From Streptomyces werraensis (GTDB lineage: Bacteria; Actinomycetota; Actinomycetes; Streptomycetales; Streptomycetaceae): DNA of 64,000 nucleotides. The stretch's first letter is position 1. Each line of letters begins with the position of its first letter. This document shows positions 46,557 to 54,866 of this stretch, one piece after another. A model generated the notes under the pieces. It saw nothing but the letters and a program-made list of their open reading frames with translations. It did not search any database and was not told the DNA's origin. The stretch lies in assembly GCA_014656175.1 (NCBI GenBank), contig BNBX01000013.1:1-64000 (forward strand), read 5' to 3'. A program made the translations under genes and the position numbers.

Positions 46557-49532
46557 TCAGCCGGCCGCCGCGACCGCGTCGCGCCACGTCGGCAGCAGTT
46601 CGTCGAGCAGCGCCTCGGTGCGTGGCGGCAGCCCGCGCGCCCCGCTGCGGGTCACCAGGTCGGACGCGAGGGTGGTGAGCCGCTCCGGGTCGCCCAGGGC
46701 GTGGGTGGCGCGCAGCAGTTCGTTCCACAGCCGCTCGTCGGCGGGGGCGGTGCGCAGCGCGGCGTTCAGCGCCTCGATGGCCTTCTCCGCGCGGTTCTTC
46801 TCCATGTGGAACTCGGCGAGCGCGAGCCCGGTGTCCGCGACGAGGAGCGGGAGCTGCGCGTCGACGATCTCGTGGGTCAGCCAGCGGTAGCGGCCCTCGG
46901 GACGGTCGGCGAGGAGCGGGCCGCGCACCAGCACCAGCGCGTCGGTGAGCAGCCGCCCGCGCACCGCCCGGCTGTCGACGCCCTTGCCCTGCGTCGCCTC
47001 GTGGTACAGCGAGCGCAGCACGTCCAGGTCGGACACCACCGACTTGGCGAGGGTGAGCCGGCCGGCGTCGTCGGTGCGCAGCCGCGGAGTGCCGTCGGGG
47101 TCGGTGCCGAGCCAGTCCCGCAGCCGGTCCAGGAGCGCCTCGCGCACGTCGTCGGTGACGCCGCGCGGCCACAGCGCGGAGGACAGCACCCGCGGGTGCA
47201 CGCCCTCGCGGTGCAGGAGCAGCAGCGCCAGCGCCTCGTGCAGCAGCGCGCTCCGCTCGCCGTCCGGCGTCTCAAGGCCGATGATCTCGTACGACCCGAC
47301 CAGGCGCGCGTACACGGCGGGCCGGCCCTGCTCGCTGATGTCGACGAGGAACGGCGGGGTGGTGCCCGGACCGTCGGGGCCGTGCTCCGGGTCGGCATCG
47401 GTGAACAGCTCGACGACCGCGCGCTGTTGGGCGGCGGGCAGGAGCTGCGCGTCGAGTTCCAGGCCGAGCAGCGGGGCGAGCAGCCTGCCCTCGGCGGTGA
47501 TCTCCATCTCCCAGGCGGCGCCGGGCAGATCGCCGCTGCCGGTGCCGACGAGGTAGCCGATGCCCAGGCGACTGGCGTCGGCGGCGAGTTCGGCGAGCGT
47601 CATCGCGTCCTCGGGGGACGGCTCGGCGGCCAGCAGCACCAGGTGCGGAGCCCAACGGGTGTGCCGGGCCGGACCGGTGCGTCCGGTCAGCACCGAGTCG
47701 TGGCCGGCGGCGCCGAGCGCGCCGCGCCGCTGCCGGGTCTCCGCCTCCATCGTCTCGATCAGCGCCTCGATGCCGTCGAGGTGACGCAGCCGGCTGGGCG
47801 CGAGGGCGGTGAGGTCCTCGCCGAACCCGACGAGGGTGATGGTCATGCGGTCCGACCAGCCGTTGGTGGCCAGTTCGGCGGCGACGGACGCGAACACGGC
47901 CGCCCGGTCCTCCTCACGGCCGCTCAGCGACACGATGCCGGGCACCGACTCCAGGTTGAGCAGCAGCCGGGAGTCGTCCATCGTGCCGAGGCTGACCAGG
48001 CCGGGGTAGGGCGCGGCCGTGTCGACGTCCTCGTACGCCTCGGCGTCGGCGCGGGCCAGCATCCAGAACGTCTGGTCCTGCCCGAGCTGCCACGGGGACG
48101 GCGGCTTGCCGGACGGCTGGGCGAGCTGGAGGTGGAGGTCGCCGTTGCTCATCCAGGCCGCGTAGACCGTGGGCAGCGGACGGGACTCGGCGGCCAGCGA
48201 CGCGGCGAGCCCGCGCAGCGACCGGTCCAGCAGCCGTACCCCCTCGGGGTCGGCGCCGACCAGCAGCGCGTCCTGCACGTCGAGTGCGTCGCCGGTGGGC
48301 GTGGGCGGCTCCATGCCGCGCCGGCCGCCGATGCCGGCGAACGCCGACTGCCACAGCGCCTGGCGGCGACGGTGGCCGAGCGCCCCGAGCAGACCGGCTG
48401 CCAGGAGCGGGGCGGTCAGCAGGGCCTCGGGCAGCCCGAAGGAGGAGGAGTCCTGGGCGGGCGTGGCGACCTGGTCCGGCGCGGGGCGCCGGAGGTCGGC
48501 GTGGCCGGTCTCGGGGGCGGGACGCTGCCGGGGCAGGTCGACGTGGGCGGTGCCGCCGCCGCTGCCGCTGTCCTGTGCCTGGTCGCCGCCCTGTGCCTGG
48601 TCGCCGCCGCCGGACGCGCCGTCGCCGGTCCTGGCGTAGTCGCTGATCTGCTGCCGCACCTCGGGCGACACCTCGGGGGCGTCGTCCGGCATCTCGACGA
48701 GGTCGCCGCCGCGCGCGTCGCCCGGCATCTCCATGATCCAGCCGGGCCGGATCAGACTGGCCTCGGACAGCCGCGAACCGTCCGGCTGCACACGGTCCTT
48801 GTTGAGCTCGAAGATCTCCTTGTAGCGGCGGCCGTCGCCGAGATGGCGCTCGGCGATCTCCCACAGGGAGTCGTGGTGACGCCCCTCCGGCGGCTGGATC
48901 CGGTAGAACTTCGTGTCGCCCTGCTTCTTGGCCGCGGCGGGCGTCGCCTCGGTGTGCGAGGCCTGCTCGGCGACCGCGGCGGCGGCGCCCGCGGCCTGTT
49001 CCTGCTGCTGGGCGAAGAGACCCGGCGTCTGCTGGGCGGCGGCCACGGTGGGCCGCTGGTTGTCGTCGTAGGTCTGGCCGAGCTGCGCGAGCGACGGCGT
49101 GAAGCTCGCGGCGGTCGCGCCGACCAGCAGCAGCGCGGCGACGAGCTGCCGGGCCAGCAGCTGGCTGGGCCCGGCGCCGGGGACCCGCCCCGGCACCCCG
49201 ACGCCCGACAGCGCGGCCTTCATCTCCACCAGCACACAGGCGGTGAACTGCGCCCAGGCGAGCCAGACGACGAACGTGAGGATGCCGAGGAACGTCGAGA
49301 CGGAGATGTCCTGCCTGAGCCACTCCATCGGCTCGAACGTCTCCGGGAACGGCCAGCCCGCCGTCATCGCCAGCGCCGCCGGCACCCCGACGAGCAGCAC
49401 CGCCAGCGCCACGAACGCGAGGAACGCCTTCACGAAGTCCCCGAACGTCCGCTGCCGCACCCGCACCGGCTGCGGCGTGCGGTTCCTCGGAGCCGTCGAG
49501 CTGGACGGGCTGGGACTGCGGCGTCGCGGCAT
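46557..49532 (-). CDS. large membrane protein with LysM and BTAD-like domains, Tad-associated
   Basis: The 991-residue protein has an Arg/Ser-rich start, two hydrophobic segments near residues 35-95, a third near 125-150, a linker with Ala/Gln repeats, and a LysM domain (~225-280, YRIQPPEGRHHDSLWEIAERHLG...). After a second linker and membrane segments (~370-400) comes a long cytoplasmic-type part. The C-terminal ~300 residues carry a bacterial transcriptional activator (BTAD/TPR-like) domain (LYHEATQGKGVDSRAVRGRL; MEKNRAEKAIEALNAALRTAPADERLWNELL). No HTH is obvious. Neighbouring prepilin peptidase and pilus genes suggest a scaffold or sensor of the pilus machine. Confidence 0.8.
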   Translation of the reverse strand: MPRRRSPSPSSSTAPRNRTPQPVRVRQRTFGDFVKAFLAFVALAVLLVGVPAALAMTAGWPFPETFEPMEWLRQDISVSTFLGILTFVVWLAWAQFTACVLVEMKAALSGVGVPGRVPGAGPSQLLARQLVAALLLVGATAASFTPSLAQLGQTYDDNQRPTVAAAQQTPGLFAQQQEQAAGAAAAVAEQASHTEATPAAAKKQGDTKFYRIQPPEGRHHDSLWEIAERHLGDGRRYKEIFELNKDRVQPDGSRLSEASLIRPGWIMEMPGDARGGDLVEMPDDAPEVSPEVRQQISDYARTGDGASGGGDQAQGGDQAQDSGSGGGTAHVDLPRQRPAPETGHADLRRPAPDQVATPAQDSSSFGLPEALLTAPLLAAGLLGALGHRRRQALWQSAFAGIGGRRGMEPPTPTGDALDVQDALLVGADPEGVRLLDRSLRGLAASLAAESRPLPTVYAAWMSNGDLHLQLAQPSGKPPSPWQLGQDQTFWMLARADAEAYEDVDTAAPYPGLVSLGTMDDSRLLLNLESVPGIVSLSGREEDRAAVFASVAAELATNGWSDRMTITLVGFGEDLTALAPSRLRHLDGIEALIETMEAETRQRRGALGAAGHDSVLTGRTGPARHTRWAPHLVLLAAEPSPEDAMTLAELAADASRLGIGYLVGTGSGDLPGAAWEMEITAEGRLLAPLLGLELDAQLLPAAQQRAVVELFTDADPEHGPDGPGTTPPFLVDISEQGRPAVYARLVGSYEIIGLETPDGERSALLHEALALLLLHREGVHPRVLSSALWPRGVTDDVREALLDRLRDWLGTDPDGTPRLRTDDAGRLTLAKSVVSDLDVLRSLYHEATQGKGVDSRAVRGRLLTDALVLVRGPLLADRPEGRYRWLTHEIVDAQLPLLVADTGLALAEFHMEKNRAEKAIEALNAALRTAPADERLWNELLRATHALGDPERLTTLASDLVTRSGARGLPPRTEALLDELLPTWRDAVAAAG

Positions 49533-49838
49533 GGCGGGTGTCCTGGGTGTGGGAGGAAGGGGTCATCGGGACTACGGGGATCTTATTGACTCGAATGGCC
49601 GCAGTCGAAGGGGTACGGACCGTCTCCGCGCCGGAGATCTCCCGGGAGGGCACGGGCGGCGCCCGGGGCGGCTTCCCGGCGGTACGTTCGAGACCGGGTC
49701 GGTCGAGGACGCCGTCAGGTCCTCGGCGGAGCCGGACGGGCCGAGGAGCGTGGAGTATCCGGCTGGACGTCCGGCCCCGGCTGAGCCGTACCCTGCTGAA
49801 GGTGAGGGTCGGCCACCGGCTACCGAGGGGGAATTCAC
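49533..49838. promoter_or_regulatory. divergent upstream region with candidate promoter of the WXG100-like gene
   Basis: 306 bases without a supportable gene between divergent genes. TACCCT (49789-49794) is a plausible -10 with TGGACG (49764-49769) as a weak -35 (19-bp spacer), giving a short 5' leader before GTG 49839. Nothing else is obvious. Confidence 0.35.
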
Positions 49839-50165
49839 GTGGGTGAGGGAAAGAGCGATCTCGCGCTTCCGTTGTCCGATCTGGAGGACTACGGGCGCCG
49901 GCTGCGGTCGGTGAAGAAGCGGATGAACCACACCAAGAAGCTCTTCGACTCGTACAAGGACGACATCGGCGACGGCAGCGTCAACGACGCCCTTTCCGAC
50001 TTCGAGTCGAACTGGGAGGACGGGCGCGAGGACATCACGCAGCAGCTCGACGCGCTCGCCGACATGTCCGACGCGGTGGTCCGTGAATTCAACAAGCTCG
50101 AGGACGAACTCACCAAGCAGGTCAACGAGAAGATGACGGTGGAGGACAAGCGGGAGAAGAAATGA
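49839..50165 (+). CDS. WXG100-like (ESX-type) small protein
   Basis: The 108-residue, highly charged all-helical protein starts at GTG 49839 with GAGGGGGA before it. It has the helix-turn-helix shape of WXG100/ESAT-6 relatives: LSDLEDYGRRLRSVKKRM, a central FESNWEDGRED where NW-x-D-x-R occupies the turn position, and a long second helix ending EDKREKK. The central FxxNWxDxR block and charged Lys tail are shared with the protein at 63191-63496, so the two are probably paralogs. No secretion ATPase is nearby. A bidirectional hairpin follows. Confidence 0.7.
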   Translation: MGEGKSDLALPLSDLEDYGRRLRSVKKRMNHTKKLFDSYKDDIGDGSVNDALSDFESNWEDGREDITQQLDALADMSDAVVREFNKLEDELTKQVNEKMTVEDKREKK

Positions 50166-50166
50166 G

Positions 50167-50200
50167 CCCGGCCCCGGCCCGCGAACGGACCGGGGCCGGG
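50167..50200. terminator. bidirectional terminator between convergent genes
   Basis: CCCGGCCCCGG (50167-50177) pairs exactly with CCGGGGCCGGG (50190-50200) across a 12-base loop, between stops at 50165 and 50210. Confidence 0.8.
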
Positions 50201-50209
50201 TACGGCTTC

Positions 50210-50437
50210 TCAGACCATCGTGGTGCGCACGGCGTCCGCGTGGCTCACCGAACCGCCGAGACCGGCGGAGACGCTGAGGGGACCCGCTTCGACGCACACA
50301 CCCACGCCGACCGAACCGTGGCCGAGGACGACGGCCGCGCCGGCGTCGAGGCCGGCGGAGACGGACTGGCCGCCGGAGACGTGGTCCAGGTCCGCGTCGG
50401 AGAGTTCGGCGGTTTCCACTCGGGGGACGAGGTTCAT
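50210..50437 (-). CDS. double-glycine-leader peptide (RiPP/bacteriocin-like precursor)
   Basis: The 75-residue peptide starts at ATG 50437. Residues 8-23 read ETAELSDADLDHVSGG, the hydrophobic/acidic LSDAxLDxVSGG pattern of leaders cut after Gly-Gly by C39-type transporters. The predicted core is 52 residues, rich in Gly, Ala, Val and Ser with one Cys, and contains the VSAGL element twice. The ribosome site (GAAGGG) is about 12 bases away, so translation may be weak. No modification enzyme, C39 transporter or immunity gene is visible within the flanking kilobases. The function is unknown; a secreted signal, bacteriocin or modified peptide are all possible. Confidence 0.7.
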   Translation of the reverse strand: MNLVPRVETAELSDADLDHVSGGQSVSAGLDAGAAVVLGHGSVGVGVCVEAGPLSVSAGLGGSVSHADAVRTTMV

Positions 50438-50808
50438 GGGGGCGTGTTTCCCTTCGTATCGGACAGTGCGTCGCGAGAATGTCCGCCGAGTTCCGTCGGG
50501 GAATGCGGAATTGTCTGCCGCGGCGGACCGCGACCGCGGCACCGATCAAAGCACGCGAGGATGCGGCCGACCAGGGGCGTCCGGGCGGCAGCGCGTGCCG
50601 GAGCGTCGCGCACGTCACAGATGTGACGGAAAAGCCGTAAGGAGACCGCAGCTTCTTCACGTCCGCCCTCCGCACACGGCCCTTCACGGGAATCGCGAAG
50701 CCGAAAGGGCGGCGTGCCGACCGGAATTCGTACCCGCCGTGAGAAGCCGAGGTGAACCCTGTGCCGATTTTCTGGTTTCTTCGGTCAGGGCCGTCCGGGG
50801 CCGCGGCC
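50438..50808. other. non-coding gap upstream of the double-glycine peptide gene
   Basis: About 370 bases with no supportable gene. It should hold the promoter of the small peptide gene on the minus strand; no clear -35/-10 pair was found. Confidence 0.4.
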
Positions 50809-51162
50809 TCAGAGCTTCAGCGTCCGCGCGATGCCGTCCACGATGCCTTCGAGGGGTTCGTCGAGGACCGGTTCGACAGCCGGTCGCCGAGCGGGACACG
50901 GGCGACCTGCGCCCCGTCCCGGTCCTGCGGACGCACCTCGCCCCAGGCTCCTGGACAGCCGGGTCCGTCGCGTCCGGCGTCCACGGCCGCGTCGACGAAC
51001 ACCGCGCGGGCGATGCCGCCGTCCCCGACCGGGATCCGCCGGGTGCGCCGCGTTCGCGCAGCACGAGCGCGCCGTCCTCCACGGACAGCCGTGAGCCGTG
51101 CCACCGTTCGAGCCCGAATCCGCGCCCCCGGACCGGCGGGAGAGCGGCTCGTCGTCCGGCAC
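50809..51162 (-). pseudogene. decayed Tad-locus conserved protein with three frameshifts
   Basis: No single frame encodes a protein, but three frames in sequence do. Starting at GTG 51162 (4 bases after the TadG-like stop) the order is DDEPLSRRSGG, then GFGLERWHGSRLSVEDG..., then GGIARAVFVDAAVDAG...WGEVRPQDRDG, then AVEPVLDEPLEGIVDG to a stop at 50809. Each change equals loss of one base, so the net loss is three and the original frame returns. The breaks fall in GC runs near 51122, 51037 and 50881. The restored protein is ~120 residues and looks like the soluble conserved protein often found at the end of Streptomyces Tad loci (recall, not checked). Confidence 0.65.
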
Positions 51163-51166
51163 GGCG

Positions 51167-51637
51167 TCAGCCGACCTCGTTCTCCGCGATCGCCTGCCCC
51201 CGCACCACCACGTCGCCCCCGTAGAACATCCCCGTGAAGACGGGCGAGTACGTGAGCTGTACCTCGACCTCGACCGCGTCGACCGTCGCCGTCACGCAGT
51301 GGGTGGCGGCGATGTCCGGGCCGGACATGTCCATCTCGCGGGCGAAGGCCTTCACCCGGGCGTCGCAGTTCTCGAAGTTGATGGGTGCGGGGCCGCCCTC
51401 GTTGTCGTAGAGGGCCTCGCGGTCGATGTCCTGGGCGGCGAAGCGGGCCGCCTGTTCCGCGATGTCCGCCGCGCGCTCCCGCTTGGAGATGGACATGCCG
51501 CCGTCGATGACGAACGCCGCCAGGGAGAGGAAGACCAGCGCGAAGATGATGACCGCGCCGGCGCCCGAGCCGCGGTCGTCCAGCCGTGTACGGCGGTCCG
51601 ACAGCCACCTCCGCACACGCGCACGCGTCGCCTTCAC
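51167..51637 (-). CDS. TadG-like pilus assembly protein
   Basis: The 156-residue protein begins at GTG 51637 (GTGA overlap with the previous gene). After a basic N-tail, GSGAGAVIIFALVFLSLAAFVIDGGMSISKRERAADIAEQAARFAAQDID is the TadG/von-Willebrand-associated N-terminal membrane anchor with the pseudopilin-type segment. The exported part has two Cys residues (FENCDAR, ATHC). It is probably a minor component of the Tad pilus or its base. Confidence 0.82.
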   Translation of the reverse strand: MKATRARVRRWLSDRRTRLDDRGSGAGAVIIFALVFLSLAAFVIDGGMSISKRERAADIAEQAARFAAQDIDREALYDNEGGPAPINFENCDARVKAFAREMDMSGPDIAATHCVTATVDAVEVEVQLTYSPVFTGMFYGGDVVVRGQAIAENEVG

Positions 51638-52062
51638 GCCGTCCTCCGGTACGGGTCGAGCGGCGAGCTGAAGCTCGCGGTGAGCGTCGTCGGGATGTCC
51701 AGGCCCAGCATGGCGAGACCCCGCACCTCGCAGCTCACCTGGACGCTGAACAGGGTGTCCGGCTCGAAGCCCTGACTGGTCTGGACGACGGTCACCGGGC
51801 CCGAGCAGACGTCCTCCAGGTTGGCCTCCGCCGCGGCCCGCGCCTCGGCCATGGCCGTCGCGTGGTCCTTCTGGATCGACCCCGCACGCGCCGCGTCCCG
51901 CGCCGCGCCGTCCAACGCCCCACGTCCGTCGACCAGTTGCCCGAAGGCCACCAGGACGAGGATGAACAGGATCATCACCGGCGCCAGGATGACGACCTCG
52001 ACGGTGGACAGTCCCCGGTCGCCCAGGTCCTGCCGCACCACGCGCGGAAGAGAACGGCGCAT
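51634..52062 (-). CDS. TadE-family pseudopilin-like protein
   Basis: The 142-residue protein has a TadE N-terminus, GLSTVEVVILAPVMILFILVLVAFGQLVDGR, with the glycine before the processing site and the E at position +5 after it (G-LSTVE). The C-terminal ~90 residues are exported (VCSGPVTVVQTSQGF ... VSCEVRGL). The start codon overlaps the stop of the next TadE-like gene by one base. Such pseudopilins are cut by the prepilin peptidase and incorporated in the pilus machine. Confidence 0.85.
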   Translation of the reverse strand: MRRSLPRVVRQDLGDRGLSTVEVVILAPVMILFILVLVAFGQLVDGRGALDGAARDAARAGSIQKDHATAMAEARAAAEANLEDVCSGPVTVVQTSQGFEPDTLFSVQVSCEVRGLAMLGLDIPTTLTASFSSPLDPYRRTA

Positions 52063-52511
52063 CAGTTCTCCCCCTCCTGCACGAACCGCTCCACCGGCCC
52101 CATCGACTGTGCGTGCACCGTCAGGTCCAGGCCCGGGAACACCGTCGGGATGCGGGCGGTGATCTCCACGCCCACCGTGTTCGGCTCCGGCTGGACCGTC
52201 CTCACGTCCGGGGCGATGACCAACTGCGGTCCCAGTTGCCGGATGTAGCTGTCCACCACGGCCTGCGCCTCGCCCCGCCAGCCGCCCGGTTCGGCGTCCG
52301 CCGTCGCCCGTGCCTTGCGCGCGCCGGCCTGCGCCGCCGCCTGGGCCACGTGATCGGCGAAGAAGTACAGCGCGAACTGCACCGTCGCGAAGATCATGAA
52401 GAACAGGACGGGCGTGAGGAAGACGAACTCGATCGCGGTCATGCCGGAATCGCCGCGGGCGGAGGCGGCCTCCACCCGTCGGCGTACCCAGCTGCGTACG
52501 CGCACCGTCAT
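52062..52511 (-). CDS. second TadE-family pseudopilin-like protein
   Basis: The 149-residue protein has the TadE motif GDSGMTAIEFVFLTPVLFFMIFATVQFALYFF (G-MTAIE). The start is ATG 52511; the ribosome site is weak and a later start is possible. Exported part: LGPQLVIAPDVRTVQPEPNTVGVEI. Genes 51167, 51634 and 52062 form a gap-free set of three pseudopilin-like proteins. Confidence 0.83.
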   Translation of the reverse strand: MTVRVRSWVRRRVEAASARGDSGMTAIEFVFLTPVLFFMIFATVQFALYFFADHVAQAAAQAGARKARATADAEPGGWRGEAQAVVDSYIRQLGPQLVIAPDVRTVQPEPNTVGVEITARIPTVFPGLDLTVHAQSMGPVERFVQEGEN

Positions 52512-52540
52512 CCCCGTCGACGTCGAGAAGGTATGTGCGG

Positions 52541-52792
52541 TCAGCAGGTCTTGCCCGCGTCCGCGCCCTTGATGCAGTCGCCGACCTTGTTGGCGCCCTC
52601 GCTGAGCGCGGCGTTGATGATCGCGGCGACGACGCCGACGATCGCCACGACCACGGCCGAGATGATGACCCACTCGACCGCGGAGGCGCCGCGGTCCAGT
52701 TCGCCGGAGCGCGCCCGCTCGACGCGCGCCCGCATGAAGGTGACCAGGAAGTCGACGGCGGGGATGCCGGTGTGGAAGGTACGTCCGTTCAT
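52541..52792 (-). CDS. Flp-type major pilin
   Basis: The 83-residue protein has an N-terminal part (MNGRTFHTGIPAVDFLVTFMRARVERARSGELDR) followed by the Flp pilin segment G-ASAVEWVIISAVVVAIVGVVAAIINAAL with Gly before the cut and Glu at +5. It ends with NKVGDCIKGADAGKTC, two Cys. It should be the main subunit of the Tad pilus after processing. Length before the processing site (~37 residues) is longer than usual in Proteobacteria but common in Streptomyces. Confidence 0.86.
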   Translation of the reverse strand: MNGRTFHTGIPAVDFLVTFMRARVERARSGELDRGASAVEWVIISAVVVAIVGVVAAIINAALSEGANKVGDCIKGADAGKTC

Positions 52793-52877
52793 GACGCGTT
52801 GTCCTCTCGAATTCGGTTCACGGAAGTTCTGACGTACGGCGCGCGGTCCGCGGTTCGCGGCTCACTGGTCCGGTATC

Positions 52878-53807
52878 TCACACCTGGAACACCCGCATCG
52901 CCGCCGGGAAGATCAGGAACACCAGGAACCCCGCGCACAGCAGCAGCTGCGCCACGAGCATCGACTGGGACTTCTCACCCGCGCTGCCCTCGATCTCGGC
53001 CAGTTCGCGGTGCCGCATCGTCTCGGCGCGCGAGGCGAGGGACTCCCGTACCTTCGCGCCGTCGTCCGCGACGAGGGCCAGCGAGGCGGAGAGGTCCTTC
53101 AGCTCCTCCACACCCAGCTCCTCCCCGAGCTGCCCGAGCGCCTGCCACTGGCTGATGCCGGTGATCCGGGCGTCGGCGAGAGCGTTGCGGATCCGCTGCG
53201 TGGCCCAGCCGTCGGACACCTCGGCCGCCGCCATCAGCGCCTCGGGCAGGCCCCGGCCGCCGGCCAGGCTCATCGACACCAGGTCCAGGTACGCGCCGAT
53301 CACCCGGCGCAGGTCGCGCCGCTTCTCGGCGGCGTCCCGGCGCACCTCCAGGTCGGGCAGCACGAAGAACAGCACCGCGCACAGCAGCGCCAGCCACACC
53401 GGAATGACCGGGCTGCTGCCGAAGCCGAGCTGCCAGACGATGGCGAACAGGAACGGCCCGAAGAACAGACCCGCCACCGCCAGCAGCACCTTCGTCGCCA
53501 GGAACTTCTCCCAGCTGCGCTCCAGGACGGCCAGGTCGGCGCGCAGCGACCGCTGCTCCCAGCCCTGCTGCCGGTAGATCTCGGCTACCTTCTCGCCCAC
53601 CTGGGCACGGAGCGAGGCGAAGCGGCCGGACTCGTGGTCCGTGGGCCGCGCCGACTCGTACGCCGTGCCACGGGCCCGCATCGCGTCGATCCGGGCGACC
53701 TGGGAGAGGGCGCTGCGCCTGGTGGGCATCAGCGCGCGGACCAGGACGTAGACGCCCAGTCCGACGACCGCGCCGACGACCACCGGCATCGTCAGTCCGT
53801 CACTCAC
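52878..53807 (-). CDS. tadC: TadC, type II secretion F-domain inner-membrane protein
   Basis: The 309-residue protein has an N-terminal membrane segment (VVVGAVVGLGVYVLVRALM), a second pair near residues 105-155 and a T2SSF domain with YLDLVSMSLAGGRGLPEALMAAAEV and ALGQLGEELGVEELKDLSASL, ending in the conserved final helix MLVAQLLLCAGFLVFLIFPAAMRVF. It forms the platform with TadB. Its 5' end overlaps tadB by 4 bases. Confidence 0.9.
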   Translation of the reverse strand: MSDGLTMPVVVGAVVGLGVYVLVRALMPTRRSALSQVARIDAMRARGTAYESARPTDHESGRFASLRAQVGEKVAEIYRQQGWEQRSLRADLAVLERSWEKFLATKVLLAVAGLFFGPFLFAIVWQLGFGSSPVIPVWLALLCAVLFFVLPDLEVRRDAAEKRRDLRRVIGAYLDLVSMSLAGGRGLPEALMAAAEVSDGWATQRIRNALADARITGISQWQALGQLGEELGVEELKDLSASLALVADDGAKVRESLASRAETMRHRELAEIEGSAGEKSQSMLVAQLLLCAGFLVFLIFPAAMRVFQV

Positions 53808-54862
53808 CGGCGTACCCCCTCTTCCGGCTGGAACGGCGACGCCTGCGCGGGTCCGGCGCCCGGGGTGCGGGGGCGCACCAGACGCACCGAGGAGTCGTCA
53901 CGCACCAGGAAGCGCTCCGGCGTCTCGATGGTGGACAGCTTGCGCAGCCACCAGAAGCCCAGCGCGAACAGCCCGCACACGCAGGCGAGGACGACCTGGC
54001 CGACGGCCGTGCCGTACGGCTCGACGAAGTCGCGGTTGAAGATGGACAGGCCGAGCACGAACGCGATCGACACGGCGACCACGATCTGCACCGAACGGCG
54101 CGTGGACGCGCGCTGCGCCATGACGCGCTGCCGCATGTCGACCTCCTCGCGCGCCGACTTGGCGAGCGCGCCGAGCACCTGCCGCAGACCGGGGCCGCGC
54201 AGACGGGCGTTGAGGATGAGGGCGGCGACGATGATGTCGGCGGAGGCGTCGTCGATCTCGTCGGCGAGCTGCTGGAGCGCCTCGGGCAGCGGGGTGCGGG
54301 CACGCAGCCGGTCGACGAGCGCGTCGAGGTGCGGGCGCAGCACGGGCGCGGCGGCCCGCGCGGACGCCGGGATGGCCTGCTCCAGGCCGACCGCACCGGC
54401 GATGGTGTCGCGCAGCGACTCCGTCCAGGAGGCGAGCGCCTCCACACGCCGCATCGCGGCCCGCTCCTCGGAGGCGCCGCCGAAGAGGCGGTCCCAGAAG
54501 AACACGAGGACGGCGGAGGCGACGCCGGCGACGACCCAGCGGGTCATCAGCAGCACGGCGAGCCCGACGAGCGCGGCGAGCGAACCGCGCCGCCCGGCGA
54601 ACCGGATCAGCTCGCCCGCGCGCTCGCTCGCCTTCTGCTTCTCGTGCTCGGGCTTGGCGGGCAGTCCGCGTACGGCGACGAGGAACAGGGCGAGACCGCC
54701 GCCGACGGCGACACCGCAGGCCAGCGCGTACAGCACGGTGGTGGAGAACAGTCCGCCCATCGTGCCGACCGAGCCGAGGGCCGCGAGGTCGGTGGTGGCC
54801 GGTGCCGCGGCGGTCAGCACAGTGGTGGTCATCGGATCGGCGGTCATCGGATCGGTGGTCAT
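53804..54862 (-). CDS. tadB: TadB, type II secretion F-domain inner-membrane protein
   Basis: The 352-residue platform protein has membrane segments near 40-65, 95-120, 255-275 and 285-310, and the T2SSF segment RVEALASWTESLRDTIAGAVGLEQAI with LPEALQQLADEIDDASADIIVAALIL. The N-terminus contains an imperfect 15-base tandem repeat coding MTTDP-MTADP-MTTT, so several ATGs compete as starts. ATG 54862 is the most upstream; the real start could be any of the three. Confidence 0.88.
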   Translation of the reverse strand: MTTDPMTADPMTTTVLTAAAPATTDLAALGSVGTMGGLFSTTVLYALACGVAVGGGLALFLVAVRGLPAKPEHEKQKASERAGELIRFAGRRGSLAALVGLAVLLMTRWVVAGVASAVLVFFWDRLFGGASEERAAMRRVEALASWTESLRDTIAGAVGLEQAIPASARAAAPVLRPHLDALVDRLRARTPLPEALQQLADEIDDASADIIVAALILNARLRGPGLRQVLGALAKSAREEVDMRQRVMAQRASTRRSVQIVVAVSIAFVLGLSIFNRDFVEPYGTAVGQVVLACVCGLFALGFWWLRKLSTIETPERFLVRDDSSVRLVRPRTPGAGPAQASPFQPEEGVRR

Positions 54863-54866
54863 CGGC

